Of a stretch of 5,756 nt of DNA, positions 1 through 5,756 are shown one piece after another. Position numbers and translations under genes: made by a program. Every line of letters starts with the position of its first letter. The first letter of the stretch is position 1. The notes beneath the pieces are model-generated. The model saw only the letters and a program-made list of their open reading frames with translations. It was not told the DNA's origin and searched no databases. Source of the stretch: Spirochaetes bacterium GWF1_49_6 (lineage in GTDB: Bacteria > Spirochaetota > Brevinematia > Brevinematales > GWF1-51-8); contig MIBD01000135.1 in NCBI GenBank assembly GCA_001829395.1, positions 2,774 to 8,529 of the forward strand. The letters are read 5' to 3'.

Positions 1-727
1 CCGTCCAGTTTGTTCCATCGGACGTACACCATACGTCGGAATAAGTAGGCATATAATCGCTGGCGTTAGTCCGCCCGCCGATTAACCATAGTTTACTATC
101 CTTGACAATGAGACCGAAATTCATCCTGCCGGGAAACGGCGGATTGGGGTTCGCGCATGACCAGTTTGTCCCGTCCGACGTAAACCAGACGTCATTGGTA
201 AGCTTCCCCGAAAAATTCTCAAAACCCCCGATCAGCCATATCTTATTTTTAAATACGACACAACCATGAAGGAATCTCGCTCCCCACGGGGCGGAGGCAT
301 TCGCCTCAGACCAGTTCGTCCCGTTTCCGCTGGAATAAACAGACGACTGGACGACACCGCCGGTAACAACCCCTCCCATCAGCCAGAGACTGTTATTAAA
401 CGCGACCATCTGATGGTAATGTATCCCGGTTCCAGGGATATAATTCGCGGTATCCATGACCCAATTACTGCCGTCGGCGGTATGCCAAACCTCTCCGAGA
501 TATCCTGCGGAAAACCCGCCGATCATGTAGATTTTCCCCTTGAATACGTCGGAAGAGAAAAACCCTGTCTTGTAAAACCCGGAGTTAGTGACATAAGCCC
601 ATTCTTTTCCCGCGCCGGCGAACGGGTCGACCGGTACAACCGGAGGCGGAGTGACCGCAGCCGGGCTGCATGAAACTACCGCGAGCAGCAACACATACAA
701 AAAAGCATTTTCCCACACTTTCTTCAT
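1..727 (-). CDS. Kelch-repeat (beta-propeller) lipoprotein, C-terminus cut by window edge
   Basis: Reading leftward from the ATG at 727, 242 codons stay open to the window edge, so the C-terminus is missing. A strong Shine-Dalgarno (AGGAGGAG, 733-740) fixes the start. Residues 1-20 are a lipoprotein signal: Lys-Lys, a hydrophobic stretch, then a VVSC lipobox with Cys20 as the lipidated residue. A Pro-rich linker follows (about 22-35). Four repeats of about 49 residues come next, each with a [IL]-[WY]-[LM]-[IM]-G-G strand (66-71, 114-119, 163-168, 213-218). Each also has a [DN]-G-[ST]-N-W motif about 16-24 residues later (85-89, 135-139, 185-189, 237-241). This is the kelch/galactose-oxidase-like blade pattern, and propellers usually have six or seven blades, so two or three more blades probably lie outside. 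Such proteins usually bind ligands or proteins at the cell surface; I infer no enzyme activity. The gene follows the DUF4956 gene in the same direction after 105 nt. Confidence 0.85.
   Translation of the reverse strand, partial: MKKVWENAFLYVLLLAVVSCSPAAVTPPPVVPVDPFAGAGKEWAYVTNSGFYKTGFFSSDVFKGKIYMIGGFSAGYLGEVWHTADGSNWVMDTANYIPGTGIHYHQMVAFNNSLWLMGGVVTGGVVQSSVYSSGNGTNWSEANASAPWGARFLHGCVVFKNKIWLIGGFENFSGKLTNDVWFTSDGTNWSCANPNPPFPGRMNFGLIVKDSKLWLIGGRTNASDYMPTYSDVWCTSDGTNWT
5..532 (-). repeat. Four tandem kelch-type coding repeats
   Basis: These are in-frame repeats of roughly 145-150 bp inside the left-edge lipoprotein gene. They are recognisable by the G-G doublet strand and the D-G-T-N-W motif, with repeat-to-repeat spacing of 48, 49 and 50 residues. 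The DNA is also partly conserved: the codons for the T-S-D-G-T-N-W block are nearly the same in the last two repeats (plus-strand 1-26 and 158-183). This suggests fairly recent duplication of blades or exchange between them. Confidence 0.8.
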
Positions 728-814
728 AAATTCTCCTCCTGAGATGATTATTTTTTGATGAGACGAAAAACGAAAGGATTTTTACTGATTATTCCATTCC
801 ATTCCGCCCAATCT

Positions 815-836
815 TATTTACAGGGTAAATATTTAC
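815..836. promoter_or_regulatory. Cluster of three TATTTAC/GTAAATA half-sites (possible operator or weak hairpin)
   Basis: On the plus strand TATTTAC (815-821) is followed after 3 nt by its inverted copy GTAAATA (825-831). That copy is itself the left half of a perfect 12-bp palindrome (825-836). The cluster covers the stop codon of the DUF4956 gene and lies about 90-110 nt upstream of the kelch lipoprotein start. It could bind a dimeric regulator or form a weak AT-rich hairpin between the two genes. There is no T-run to make it a convincing terminator. AT-rich palindromes also arise by chance, so confidence is low. Confidence 0.25.
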
Positions 837-1498
837 TGCACTTTTTTCACGTTAAAATTCGTCACCGTTTCGGGGTTGGCGGTTTTAATCTTTTCGGCTA
901 ACGCAAACGCCTTATCAGCGGCATGCGAGTAGTGGAAGACCAACTGGAACTTAGCGACCTTTACTTCGACCAGCGTCAGCTTTTCCTTGAGGGTCTTCAG
1001 GTACTCCCGGATGGAGTCCATCGCGGGGTTATCCAGGCAGACCAGTTCGATCTCGGTAATCTCCATCTTGAATAGCGGGATATACTTTAGGGCGAATAAC
1101 AGCGGAAGAATAATCAGCATCGCGATCATGGACAACTCGAAGAATCCGAGACCTGTCGACATACCGACAGCAACCGAGAAAAAGAAGATCGCGGTATCTT
1201 TGGTATCCCGCAGGGTGGTGCGGAAACGGATGAAACTCATCGCGCCGAAAAGCCCGATAGCGCGGGCGAAGTTATCCCCGATCACGTTAATTACCATTGC
1301 CGAAACAAGTGTTACGAGTATCTGCGCGTGCAGGTTCGATTTTTCGAACTCGCGCCCGCTGTATGCGATATAGGACACGCCCCCGATTATCAGCGCGAAT
1401 CCCAGCGCGGCTATCATCCTCCAGAATATCACCTCCAACCCAATCGGATTACCCATCGCGATAGGAGAAAGACTGTCGAAAAATTTCTTTAAATCCAT
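833..1498 (-). CDS. DUF4956 family four-helix membrane protein
   Basis: This is a 221-residue inner-membrane protein of unknown biochemical role. Predicted membrane segments are at about 24-46, 57-77, 103-116 and 119-140. The most conserved-looking part is residues 79-116, holding the A-I-G-L-F-G motif, a polar S-F-I-R-F-R-T segment and the R-D-T-K-D-T turn. This glycine-rich plus basic block is the signature by which I recognise DUF4956. Residues 145-221 form a soluble alpha/beta tail, possibly ACT/ferredoxin-like. The length is normal for the family. The ATG at 1498 has a good ribosome site (TAAGGA, 1505-1510) and starts 17 nt after the cheD stop, so co-expression is likely. Family members often sit near CotH kinases and VTC-type polyphosphate polymerases. 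A CotH pair is present here, 1.5 kb away on the other strand, but no VTC gene is visible. An MgtC-like protein is a less likely alternative. Confidence 0.85.
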   Translation of the reverse strand: MDLKKFFDSLSPIAMGNPIGLEVIFWRMIAALGFALIIGGVSYIAYSGREFEKSNLHAQILVTLVSAMVINVIGDNFARAIGLFGAMSFIRFRTTLRDTKDTAIFFFSVAVGMSTGLGFFELSMIAMLIILPLLFALKYIPLFKMEITEIELVCLDNPAMDSIREYLKTLKEKLTLVEVKVAKFQLVFHYSHAADKAFALAEKIKTANPETVTNFNVKKVQ

Positions 1499-1515
1499 GA
1501 TTTTTCCTTATATGG

Positions 1516-2007
1516 TTATTTACTGTAAAGGTCTTCCAAATGCATCCCCTCGAGGAGACTTACATCGACCTGATTAGTATAGGAATTGAATATCACCTTA
1601 CGGCCGCGTTCCCCGCCTGTATTGGTCGCTGCCACCCGGATTTCGTTCTGCCGGAGTAACTCCTGCGCGATTTCGATATTCCTGTCGCCGATGAAGAATA
1701 TCTCGGATTCATCGAAGATGATGAACGCGCCGCCGGTAACAGTCGCCTCGAGGAACTGTTTTTTCGACCCTTCCTTGATGAACTTGTTAATAAGAGTGGG
1801 TATCGCGACATCGCCGTATTTCGTACTGACCATGCCTTTCGAGGAATCGGGCAGGAGAAAATGAATCATCCCGCCGTACTTATTTATTTTATCGTACATG
1901 GTTACAGCCACACATGAACCGAGAACGGTCTTGATAACTACCGGCTTTTTCGAGAATATCAGTTCGCCGGGATTCAAAAAATAATGGGGTACACCGCCCG
2001 AATCCAT
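1516..2007 (-). CDS. cheD: Chemoreceptor glutamine deamidase CheD
   Basis: CheD hydrolyses selected glutamine side chains of methyl-accepting chemotaxis receptors to glutamate, tuning receptor activity and creating methylation sites. In some bacteria it also binds CheC and raises its CheY-phosphatase activity. The 163-residue length is typical. The catalytic signature is intact: T-V-L-G-S-C at 27-32 with nucleophile Cys32, then G-G-M-I-H-F-L-L-P at 45-53 with His49. Thr27 is the likely third active-site residue. The T-G-G-E-R-G-R-K-V motif of the C-terminal strand pair is also present. The ATG at 2007 is preceded by GAGG with 8 nt spacing. The gene begins 20 nt after cheR and ends 17 nt before the DUF4956 gene, so the three are probably one transcript. 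No cheC, cheB or receptor gene is present in the window. Confidence 0.95.
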   Translation of the reverse strand: MDSGGVPHYFLNPGELIFSKKPVVIKTVLGSCVAVTMYDKINKYGGMIHFLLPDSSKGMVSTKYGDVAIPTLINKFIKEGSKKQFLEATVTGGAFIIFDESEIFFIGDRNIEIAQELLRQNEIRVAATNTGGERGRKVIFNSYTNQVDVSLLEGMHLEDLYSK

Positions 2008-2027
2008 CTATTCATCCTCATGGGAAC

Positions 2028-2849
2028 TTATAACTTCTGGTAAATCGAGTTCCGGTTGATTTTAAAACGATGCTGTAATCCTACCAAACTCTCCGATAGG
2101 CCGAGTATCAGGTAACCCCCGGGCTTGATGTAATTTGCTATCTTATTAATTATATATTCTTTTTCTTTATTTTCAAAATATATCAGGACATTTCTCAGGA
2201 ACACGACGTCGAATAATTTATTGAACGGGAACGATTCCAGCAGGTTCATATAACGGAAGCTCACCAAATCTCTAATCGGCTGCGCCACGCTGAAATCATT
2301 GGTCTCCTTGTCGAAGTTGAAATAATCCTTGAGGAGCTTATCCTCCAGATGCCCCCGGACCTTGGTATAATGATACACTCCGGCCTCCGCCAGATGGATC
2401 ATCTTGCGGGAGATGTCGGTCGCGAGTATCTTCGCATCATAGTCCGCGGGATTGGTTAACGCCTGCTTGAGGGTGATCGCCATACTGTAAGGCTCCTCGC
2501 CGGACGAGCATGCCGCGCTCCAGATACGGATATATTCCTGCGAATCGCGGGCTTTTTCCAAATAATCCCTGAGAAACTCGAAATGGACGGGCTCACGAAA
2601 GAAAAAGGTGAAATTCGTCGTCAGAACATTGAGGAAATCCGACACCATCTTACCGCTCTCGTCGGCCTGTAACGCCTGATAATACTCCTCGAAGCTATGG
2701 AACTGCTTCGCGGGTCCGACATATTTCGACAGACGGTGGATCAGCAGGTATTTCTTATGGTCGCGCAGTTTGATCCCGCTGAGTTCGAATAGCATTTTGG
2801 AAAACTTTTTAAACTGTTCGTCCGTTAACTGGGGGTAATCTAGTTCCAT
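2028..2849 (-). CDS. cheR: Chemotaxis receptor methyltransferase CheR
   Basis: CheR transfers methyl groups from S-adenosylmethionine to receptor glutamates in the cytoplasm, acting with CheD and CheB in adaptation. With the ATG start it has 273 residues, normal for a single-domain CheR without TPR repeats. The N-terminal helical domain (about 1-75) ends in T-T-N-F-T-F-F-F-R-E (77-86), the family motif before the methyltransferase fold. The SAM-binding loop is S-A-A-C-S-S-G-E-E-P (111-120), the acidic A-T-D-I-S is at 143-147, and L-R-N-V-L-I-Y-F (218-225) and K-P-G-G-Y (242-246) follow. All key motifs look intact. A GTG nine bases upstream (2858) is in frame, but it lies inside the ribosome-binding site, so I prefer the ATG. 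It is the first gene of the leftward block. No C-terminal receptor-tethering pentapeptide partner can be judged here. Confidence 0.95.
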   Translation of the reverse strand: MELDYPQLTDEQFKKFSKMLFELSGIKLRDHKKYLLIHRLSKYVGPAKQFHSFEEYYQALQADESGKMVSDFLNVLTTNFTFFFREPVHFEFLRDYLEKARDSQEYIRIWSAACSSGEEPYSMAITLKQALTNPADYDAKILATDISRKMIHLAEAGVYHYTKVRGHLEDKLLKDYFNFDKETNDFSVAQPIRDLVSFRYMNLLESFPFNKLFDVVFLRNVLIYFENKEKEYIINKIANYIKPGGYLILGLSESLVGLQHRFKINRNSIYQKL

Positions 2850-2854
2850 GCGTT

Positions 2855-2860
2855 TCACCT
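2855..2860 (-). promoter_or_regulatory. Ribosome-binding site of cheR, deciding its start
   Basis: AGGTGA (in a longer AAAAGGTGA) lies 5 nt before the ATG at 2849, at normal spacing. The alternative GTG at 2856-2858 is part of this same sequence and has no separate Shine-Dalgarno at proper distance. The 273-residue form is therefore favoured over 276. Confidence 0.6.
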
Positions 2861-2924
2861 TTTACAGGCGTATTTAATAAACCCCTATCTCACTAGTATT
2901 TAGATATTCTACCCTTATTTCATG

Positions 2925-2953
2925 ATTATATCAAATTCCGTTACGGGTATAAA
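2925..2953 (-). promoter_or_regulatory. Extended -10 sigma70-type promoter for the cheR-cheD-DUF4956 operon
   Basis: On the minus strand a perfect TATAAT (2925-2930) is preceded by TGA, giving the extended -10 form TGnTATAAT. A -35-like TTTATA (2948-2953, four of six matches) lies at the ideal 17-bp spacing. Transcription would start near 2918, giving a leader of about 70 nt before cheR. It does not look like a sigma28 flagellar promoter, so these chemotaxis genes are probably under housekeeping control. Confidence 0.6.
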
Positions 2954-2981
2954 AGGTTTTCCTATTATTAAGTTACGGTTA
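2940..2981 (+). repeat. Direct repeat in the divergent promoter region, possible operator
   Basis: GTTACGGGTA (2940-2949) and GTTACGGTTA (2972-2981) match at 9 of 10 positions. They are 32 bp apart start to start, about three helical turns. The first copy overlaps the spacer and edge of the -35 of the cheR promoter. The second lies between the two divergent promoters. A shared regulator could bind here, but a short repeat in a 200-bp region could be chance. Confidence 0.25.
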
Positions 2982-3000
2982 AGATTCAGTCGGTTTTTGG

Positions 3001-3029
3001 TTGTGATTTCCAGCCTATGGGTGTATAAT
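3001..3029 (+). promoter_or_regulatory. Sigma70-type promoter for the CotH lipoprotein gene
   Basis: TTGTGA (3001-3006, four of six matches to the -35 consensus) and a perfect TATAAT (3024-3029) are separated by exactly 17 bp. Transcription would begin near 3036, giving a short leader of about 23 nt containing the AGGAG ribosome site (3046-3050). Its -35 lies 47 bp from that of the divergent cheR promoter, so the two do not overlap but could share a regulator. Confidence 0.65.
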
Positions 3030-3058
3030 AAACTATTAGGGTTATAGGAGTTGGTGAA

Positions 3059-5200
3059 ATGAGAAAATATCTCGGATGGTTATCGGCTATAGCTGTTTCT
3101 ATGGGTTTCGTGCTTTCGGTGTCATGCTCCCAGCTCGCATCGGGCGGGGGATTTTTAGAGATACCGAAGGTATCGAAGAATACCAATAAAGTGAAAACCT
3201 CCACCTATGTTTTCGACCTCAGCTCCGTTCCGAGTATCACTATCGAGATCAGTTCCAATAACTGGAACACCATATTAACCAATTTTGACAAGAATACCAA
3301 TAATGAGACTATGGTCGTAGCCGATTTTAAATTCCAAAAGGGCGCCGATATATATACCTTTCAAAATATCGGTTTCCGCCTCCGTGGTAATTCCAGCCGG
3401 GAACGCCCTGAAGGGACACCCAGTGGATTGCATAACCCCACTTCGCCCGACTGGCATCATACGCATTTTAAAATCGATCTCGACCAGTTCGCGACAGTCG
3501 GCACTAATTTCTATAAGCTCGACGGGTTCAACCTGAAATGGTGCAAGGACGATCCCGATTACGCCCGTGAAGTCTACTGCTATCACCTGTTCCAGAAGTT
3601 CGGCGTATGGACCGCGCCTCTCGTCAGTTATTGTAAGGTTTATATTAAGATTAAGGAAGACCCTGCCGCGGCATATTTCGGTATCTACGAGATGATCGAA
3701 CCGATCGACGAACGTTATATCAAAGCCCGTTTCCCGGATGAACAGGAGAACGGTTTCTTATGGAAGTGCCTCTGGGGCGCGAACCTCGGAACTCCTGGGG
3801 GCGGTGATATCGGAATGGAAATAATTGACCCGAATAACGATGGCAATAGTTACCGCCCCTGTTACGACCTGAAAACCCAGAAAACGAACTTCGCCGCCGC
3901 GAAAGCGCAGTTATTGGCCTTCATTAATAACCTGAACACTAAAACCGGCTCCGACTTCATTACTTGGATTAAATCCGCGATGGATGTCGACCTGCTTCTT
4001 CGTACTTACGCCGTCAACGACCTCGTCGGAATGTGGGATGATTATTGGAAGAACAACGGGAATAATTATTACCTTTATTTCGACGATCTCGGCAAGTGTT
4101 ACTTCATCCCTTACGACTATGACAACACCTTGGGAACCGGTATTTCTTACTATGGCAATCCCGGCACTGATAACATCATCACTTGGGGTCCTGGTACCGG
4201 GGCGGTATTAATCAATAAAGTCTTCGATGTAACTGAATTCAAAAACACTTATATCAAATATGTCTCCGAACTAATCAATAAGACCAACGACCTGTTCGAC
4301 TTTGTAAAAAGCACGAACCGTATCAAAATATGGCAGAATCTGATTACCGCCGATGTCGCCAACGATACCGGCGAGGATATGGCGATATCCGATACATTGT
4401 TCGCTACATGGACGGACTTCAACTATTATAAACTGTTCTCCGGGGAAGTGGACGTTAACTTCTTCAAGACCCGTATCGTCTACGCCCAGCTCCAGCTCGG
4501 CCTGCCTACCAACGCGAACTCATGGACAGATACCGGCGGCGGCGGAGATACTACCGCGCCTACATTTTTATCACCTGATTACGGATATCCGATGGTTTAC
4601 ATTGAAGGTCCTTGTGATTTTTATATCATCCCTAAAATCAATGAAAGCGGTACGGTATATTTTGTAACTCTCTCGAACAACACTACCCCACCAACATCCG
4701 CGCAGGTAAAAGCTGGAAAGGATGGAAACGGAAATAATGCACCTTTCAAGGGAAGTATAACTCTACCAGCAAATACAACAGACTACCTTCAAAAATTTGG
4801 AACTTCTGGGAATAAAACTTATGATTTCTATATAGTCGCTCAAGACTCTCTTGCAAATTTACAAGCTAATCCCACTAATATCGAGATTACAACTCCAATA
4901 GCCCCATTTGACAGCCCGCATGATAACGGTGATTCTACACTAACTTTTAAATTTAACAACCCCACAGACGGAAATATCTATATGAGAGGGACTTTTAATG
5001 GATGGGGTACAACGCCAATGGTAAATGTAATTTCTAATTTATGGAGTCTCACCCTTACAAAAGTTTCAGGCATTGTTGCCGGGAGTATTTATAAATTTTA
5101 TACTGATTCGACCAATTGGCCGTATGATGCATATTTTTACGATATTAACAATCCTTCCAATGCAGGGCCGAATAATTTTGATTCTATAGTCTGGTGGTAA
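3059..5200 (+). CDS. CotH-family atypical kinase lipoprotein with Ig/FN3-like and CBM48-like C-terminal modules
   Basis: This is a 713-residue predicted lipoprotein. Residues 1-23 are a signal peptide ending in L-S-V-S-C; the Ser at -3 makes it a slightly relaxed lipobox, with Cys23 lipidated. The CotH kinase domain spans about 48-482. It has R-L-R-G-N-S-S-R (107-114), F-G-I-Y-E-M-I-E-P (207-215), W-D-D-Y (326-329), N-N-Y-Y-L-Y (335-340) and I-P-Y-D-Y-D (350-355). The last two match the family's catalytic and metal-binding blocks and look intact. A T-G-G-G-G linker (492-496) leads to an Ig/FN3-like module (about 500-615). A final module (about 618-713) has R-G-T-F-N-G-W (643-649) and Y-K-F-Y-T-D (678-683), typical of CBM48/AMPK-type glycogen-binding domains. 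CotH proteins phosphorylate proteins, as known for Bacillus spore coat; the target here is unknown. The ATG has AGGAG 8 nt upstream. Base composition falls sharply after about 4560. Confidence 0.9.
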   Translation: MRKYLGWLSAIAVSMGFVLSVSCSQLASGGGFLEIPKVSKNTNKVKTSTYVFDLSSVPSITIEISSNNWNTILTNFDKNTNNETMVVADFKFQKGADIYTFQNIGFRLRGNSSRERPEGTPSGLHNPTSPDWHHTHFKIDLDQFATVGTNFYKLDGFNLKWCKDDPDYAREVYCYHLFQKFGVWTAPLVSYCKVYIKIKEDPAAAYFGIYEMIEPIDERYIKARFPDEQENGFLWKCLWGANLGTPGGGDIGMEIIDPNNDGNSYRPCYDLKTQKTNFAAAKAQLLAFINNLNTKTGSDFITWIKSAMDVDLLLRTYAVNDLVGMWDDYWKNNGNNYYLYFDDLGKCYFIPYDYDNTLGTGISYYGNPGTDNIITWGPGTGAVLINKVFDVTEFKNTYIKYVSELINKTNDLFDFVKSTNRIKIWQNLITADVANDTGEDMAISDTLFATWTDFNYYKLFSGEVDVNFFKTRIVYAQLQLGLPTNANSWTDTGGGGDTTAPTFLSPDYGYPMVYIEGPCDFYIIPKINESGTVYFVTLSNNTTPPTSAQVKAGKDGNGNNAPFKGSITLPANTTDYLQKFGTSGNKTYDFYIVAQDSLANLQANPTNIEITTPIAPFDSPHDNGDSTLTFKFNNPTDGNIYMRGTFNGWGTTPMVNVISNLWSLTLTKVSGIVAGSIYKFYTDSTNWPYDAYFYDINNPSNAGPNNFDSIVWW

Positions 5201-5227
5201 AATACAAAATAGTCAGTTATTTCATTT

Positions 5228-5253
5228 GGGGGAGTGAACGCTCCCCCTTTTTT
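5228..5253 (+). terminator. Rho-independent terminator after the first CotH gene
   Basis: A 7-bp GC-rich stem (GGGGGAG at 5228-5234 pairing with CTCCCCC at 5241-5247) encloses a 6-nt loop and is followed directly by six T (5248-5253). It begins 28 nt after the stop codon at 5200. The second CotH gene starts 50 nt beyond, so its expression needs readthrough or a promoter in that short gap. I see no good -35/-10 pair in the gap. Confidence 0.9.
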
Positions 5254-5303
5254 CTCACATGGACGCCTCTTAGTACCGCCCGAATAAACTTTAGGATACC
5301 CTA

Positions 5304-5756
5304 ATGAAAAACCTGATTGGCTTTCTCCTTCTTTTTACCCTCGTCTCCTGCGGCAGTAACGAAATCCGCCCCACCGTCCCGGTAAAAGTCACCACTGGCG
5401 CGGACTATGTGTTCGATCTCAAGGCGCTCCCGAAAATTACCATCGAGGTCTCCACCGAGGAGTGGAACAAGCTCCTCCAGTACTACGATATGAACTCCCG
5501 TAACGAGACGATGGTGAAGGCGGAGTTTACGTTCGAGAAGAACGGGGTAATCGAGAAAATGACCGGGGTCGGCCTGCGTATCCGGGGGAACCTGAGCCGG
5601 AAGCGTCCCGAGGGTTCCAAGGGTCAGCTCCATAACGCGGCCTCGCCGAATTGGAATCACGCGCATTTCAAGCTGGACTTCAACGAGTTCATATCGGTAA
5701 AAACAAACTTTCACGGCCTCGGCGGCCTCAACCTGAAATGGTTCAAGGACGACGGG
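5304..5756 (+). CDS. Second CotH-family lipoprotein, N-terminal part (cut by right edge)
   Basis: The frame is open from the ATG at 5304 to the window end, 151 codons, so most of the kinase domain is outside. Residues 1-16 are a classical lipoprotein signal with an L-V-S-C lipobox (Cys16). From Y-V-F-D-L onward it aligns without gaps to residues 50-165 of the upstream CotH protein. By eye about 62 of roughly 118 positions are identical, including N-E-T-M-V, R-I-R-G-N-L-S-R, R-P-E-G and N-L-K-W. The start is supported by AGGA (5293-5296) 7 nt upstream. Its catalytic N-N-Y-Y and D-Y-D motifs would lie beyond the edge, so activity cannot be judged. It lacks the longer N-terminal linker of its neighbour. 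Tandem duplication is the simplest origin, though about 50% identity means it is old. A protein frame on the opposite strand (5301-5714) is only its shadow. Confidence 0.9.
   Translation, partial: MKNLIGFLLLFTLVSCGSNEIRPTVPVKVTTGADYVFDLKALPKITIEVSTEEWNKLLQYYDMNSRNETMVKAEFTFEKNGVIEKMTGVGLRIRGNLSRKRPEGSKGQLHNAASPNWNHAHFKLDFNEFISVKTNFHGLGGLNLKWFKDDG

Noticed and set aside
266..673. Plus-strand open frame of 135 codons
   Set aside because: It is antisense to the kelch lipoprotein, whose minus-strand frame has a strong ribosome site, a signal peptide and repeats. The plus frame is Arg/Pro-rich with no family resemblance.
791..805. ATTCC repeated three times
   Set aside because: This is a very short simple repeat with no associated promoter or structure; chance or slippage explains it.
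987..1373. Plus-strand open frame of 128 codons
   Set aside because: It is antisense to the clearly recognisable DUF4956 gene and has no ribosome site or known motif.
1586..1864. Open frames on both strands within cheD
   Set aside because: They are shadows of cheD, whose catalytic motifs and operon spacing are convincing; the Ser/Arg-rich translations look non-coding.
2986..3204. Minus-strand frame of 72 codons across the CotH gene start
   Set aside because: It overlaps the CotH promoter, ribosome site and signal peptide, and has no motif of its own.
3275..3586. Minus-strand frame of 103 codons inside the first CotH gene
   Set aside because: It is a shadow of the kinase domain coding strand; a similar antisense frame appears at 5301-5714 in the paralog simply because the two genes are homologous.
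3984..4667. Two plus-strand frames (3984-4211, 4353-4667) in another phase of the first CotH gene
   Set aside because: The CotH frame is continuous with intact motifs through this part, so no frameshift is needed; these are out-of-phase shadows.
5254..5303. Possible promoter for the second CotH gene (TAAACT at 5285-5290)
   Set aside because: There is no -35-like hexamer at 16-18 bp spacing, and the -10 match is only partial.

Overview
The window holds six protein-coding genes in two divergent blocks. Two of the genes run off the edges. There are no RNA genes, insertion sequences or CRISPR arrays that I can see. The content suggests a motile, double-membraned bacterium rich in lipoproteins: two chemotaxis-adaptation enzymes sit beside three predicted lipoproteins. 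GC content is about 50% where I hand-counted it in a typical coding stretch. A spirochaete or an uncultivated relative would fit, including one slightly relaxed lipobox, but this is a low-confidence guess and no marker gene settles it.

Leftward block (minus strand, about 2953 down to 1): a sigma70-type promoter with an extended -10 drives cheR, then cheD (20 nt gap), then a four-helix DUF4956 membrane protein (17 nt gap). After a 105 nt gap comes a kelch-repeat lipoprotein cut by the left edge. The tight spacing makes cheR-cheD-DUF4956 a likely operon. I see no terminator before the kelch gene and no good promoter for it, so it may be read through from the operon.

Rightward block (plus strand, 3001 to 5756): a separate TATAAT promoter drives a 713-residue lipoprotein. 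It has a CotH-type atypical kinase domain, an Ig/FN3-like module and a C-terminal CBM48-like (glycogen-binding) module. A strong rho-independent terminator follows. Then the start of a second CotH lipoprotein, about half identical to the first over roughly 118 residues, runs off the right edge.

How the parts may work together: DUF4956 proteins and CotH kinases are known genomic partners, often together with a VTC-type polyphosphate polymerase. Here the DUF4956 gene is embedded in a chemotaxis-adaptation operon and is divergent from a tandem CotH pair. No VTC gene is visible in the window. CheR and CheD would act in the cytoplasm on chemoreceptors, DUF4956 in the inner membrane, and the CotH and kelch lipoproteins outside the cytoplasm. 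A functional link between the two halves is an inference from position only. The best leads are the cheR-cheD-DUF4956 linkage, the two-paralog CotH array, and a sharp composition drop (about 50% to 36% GC) exactly where the first CotH gene passes from kinase domain to accessory domains.
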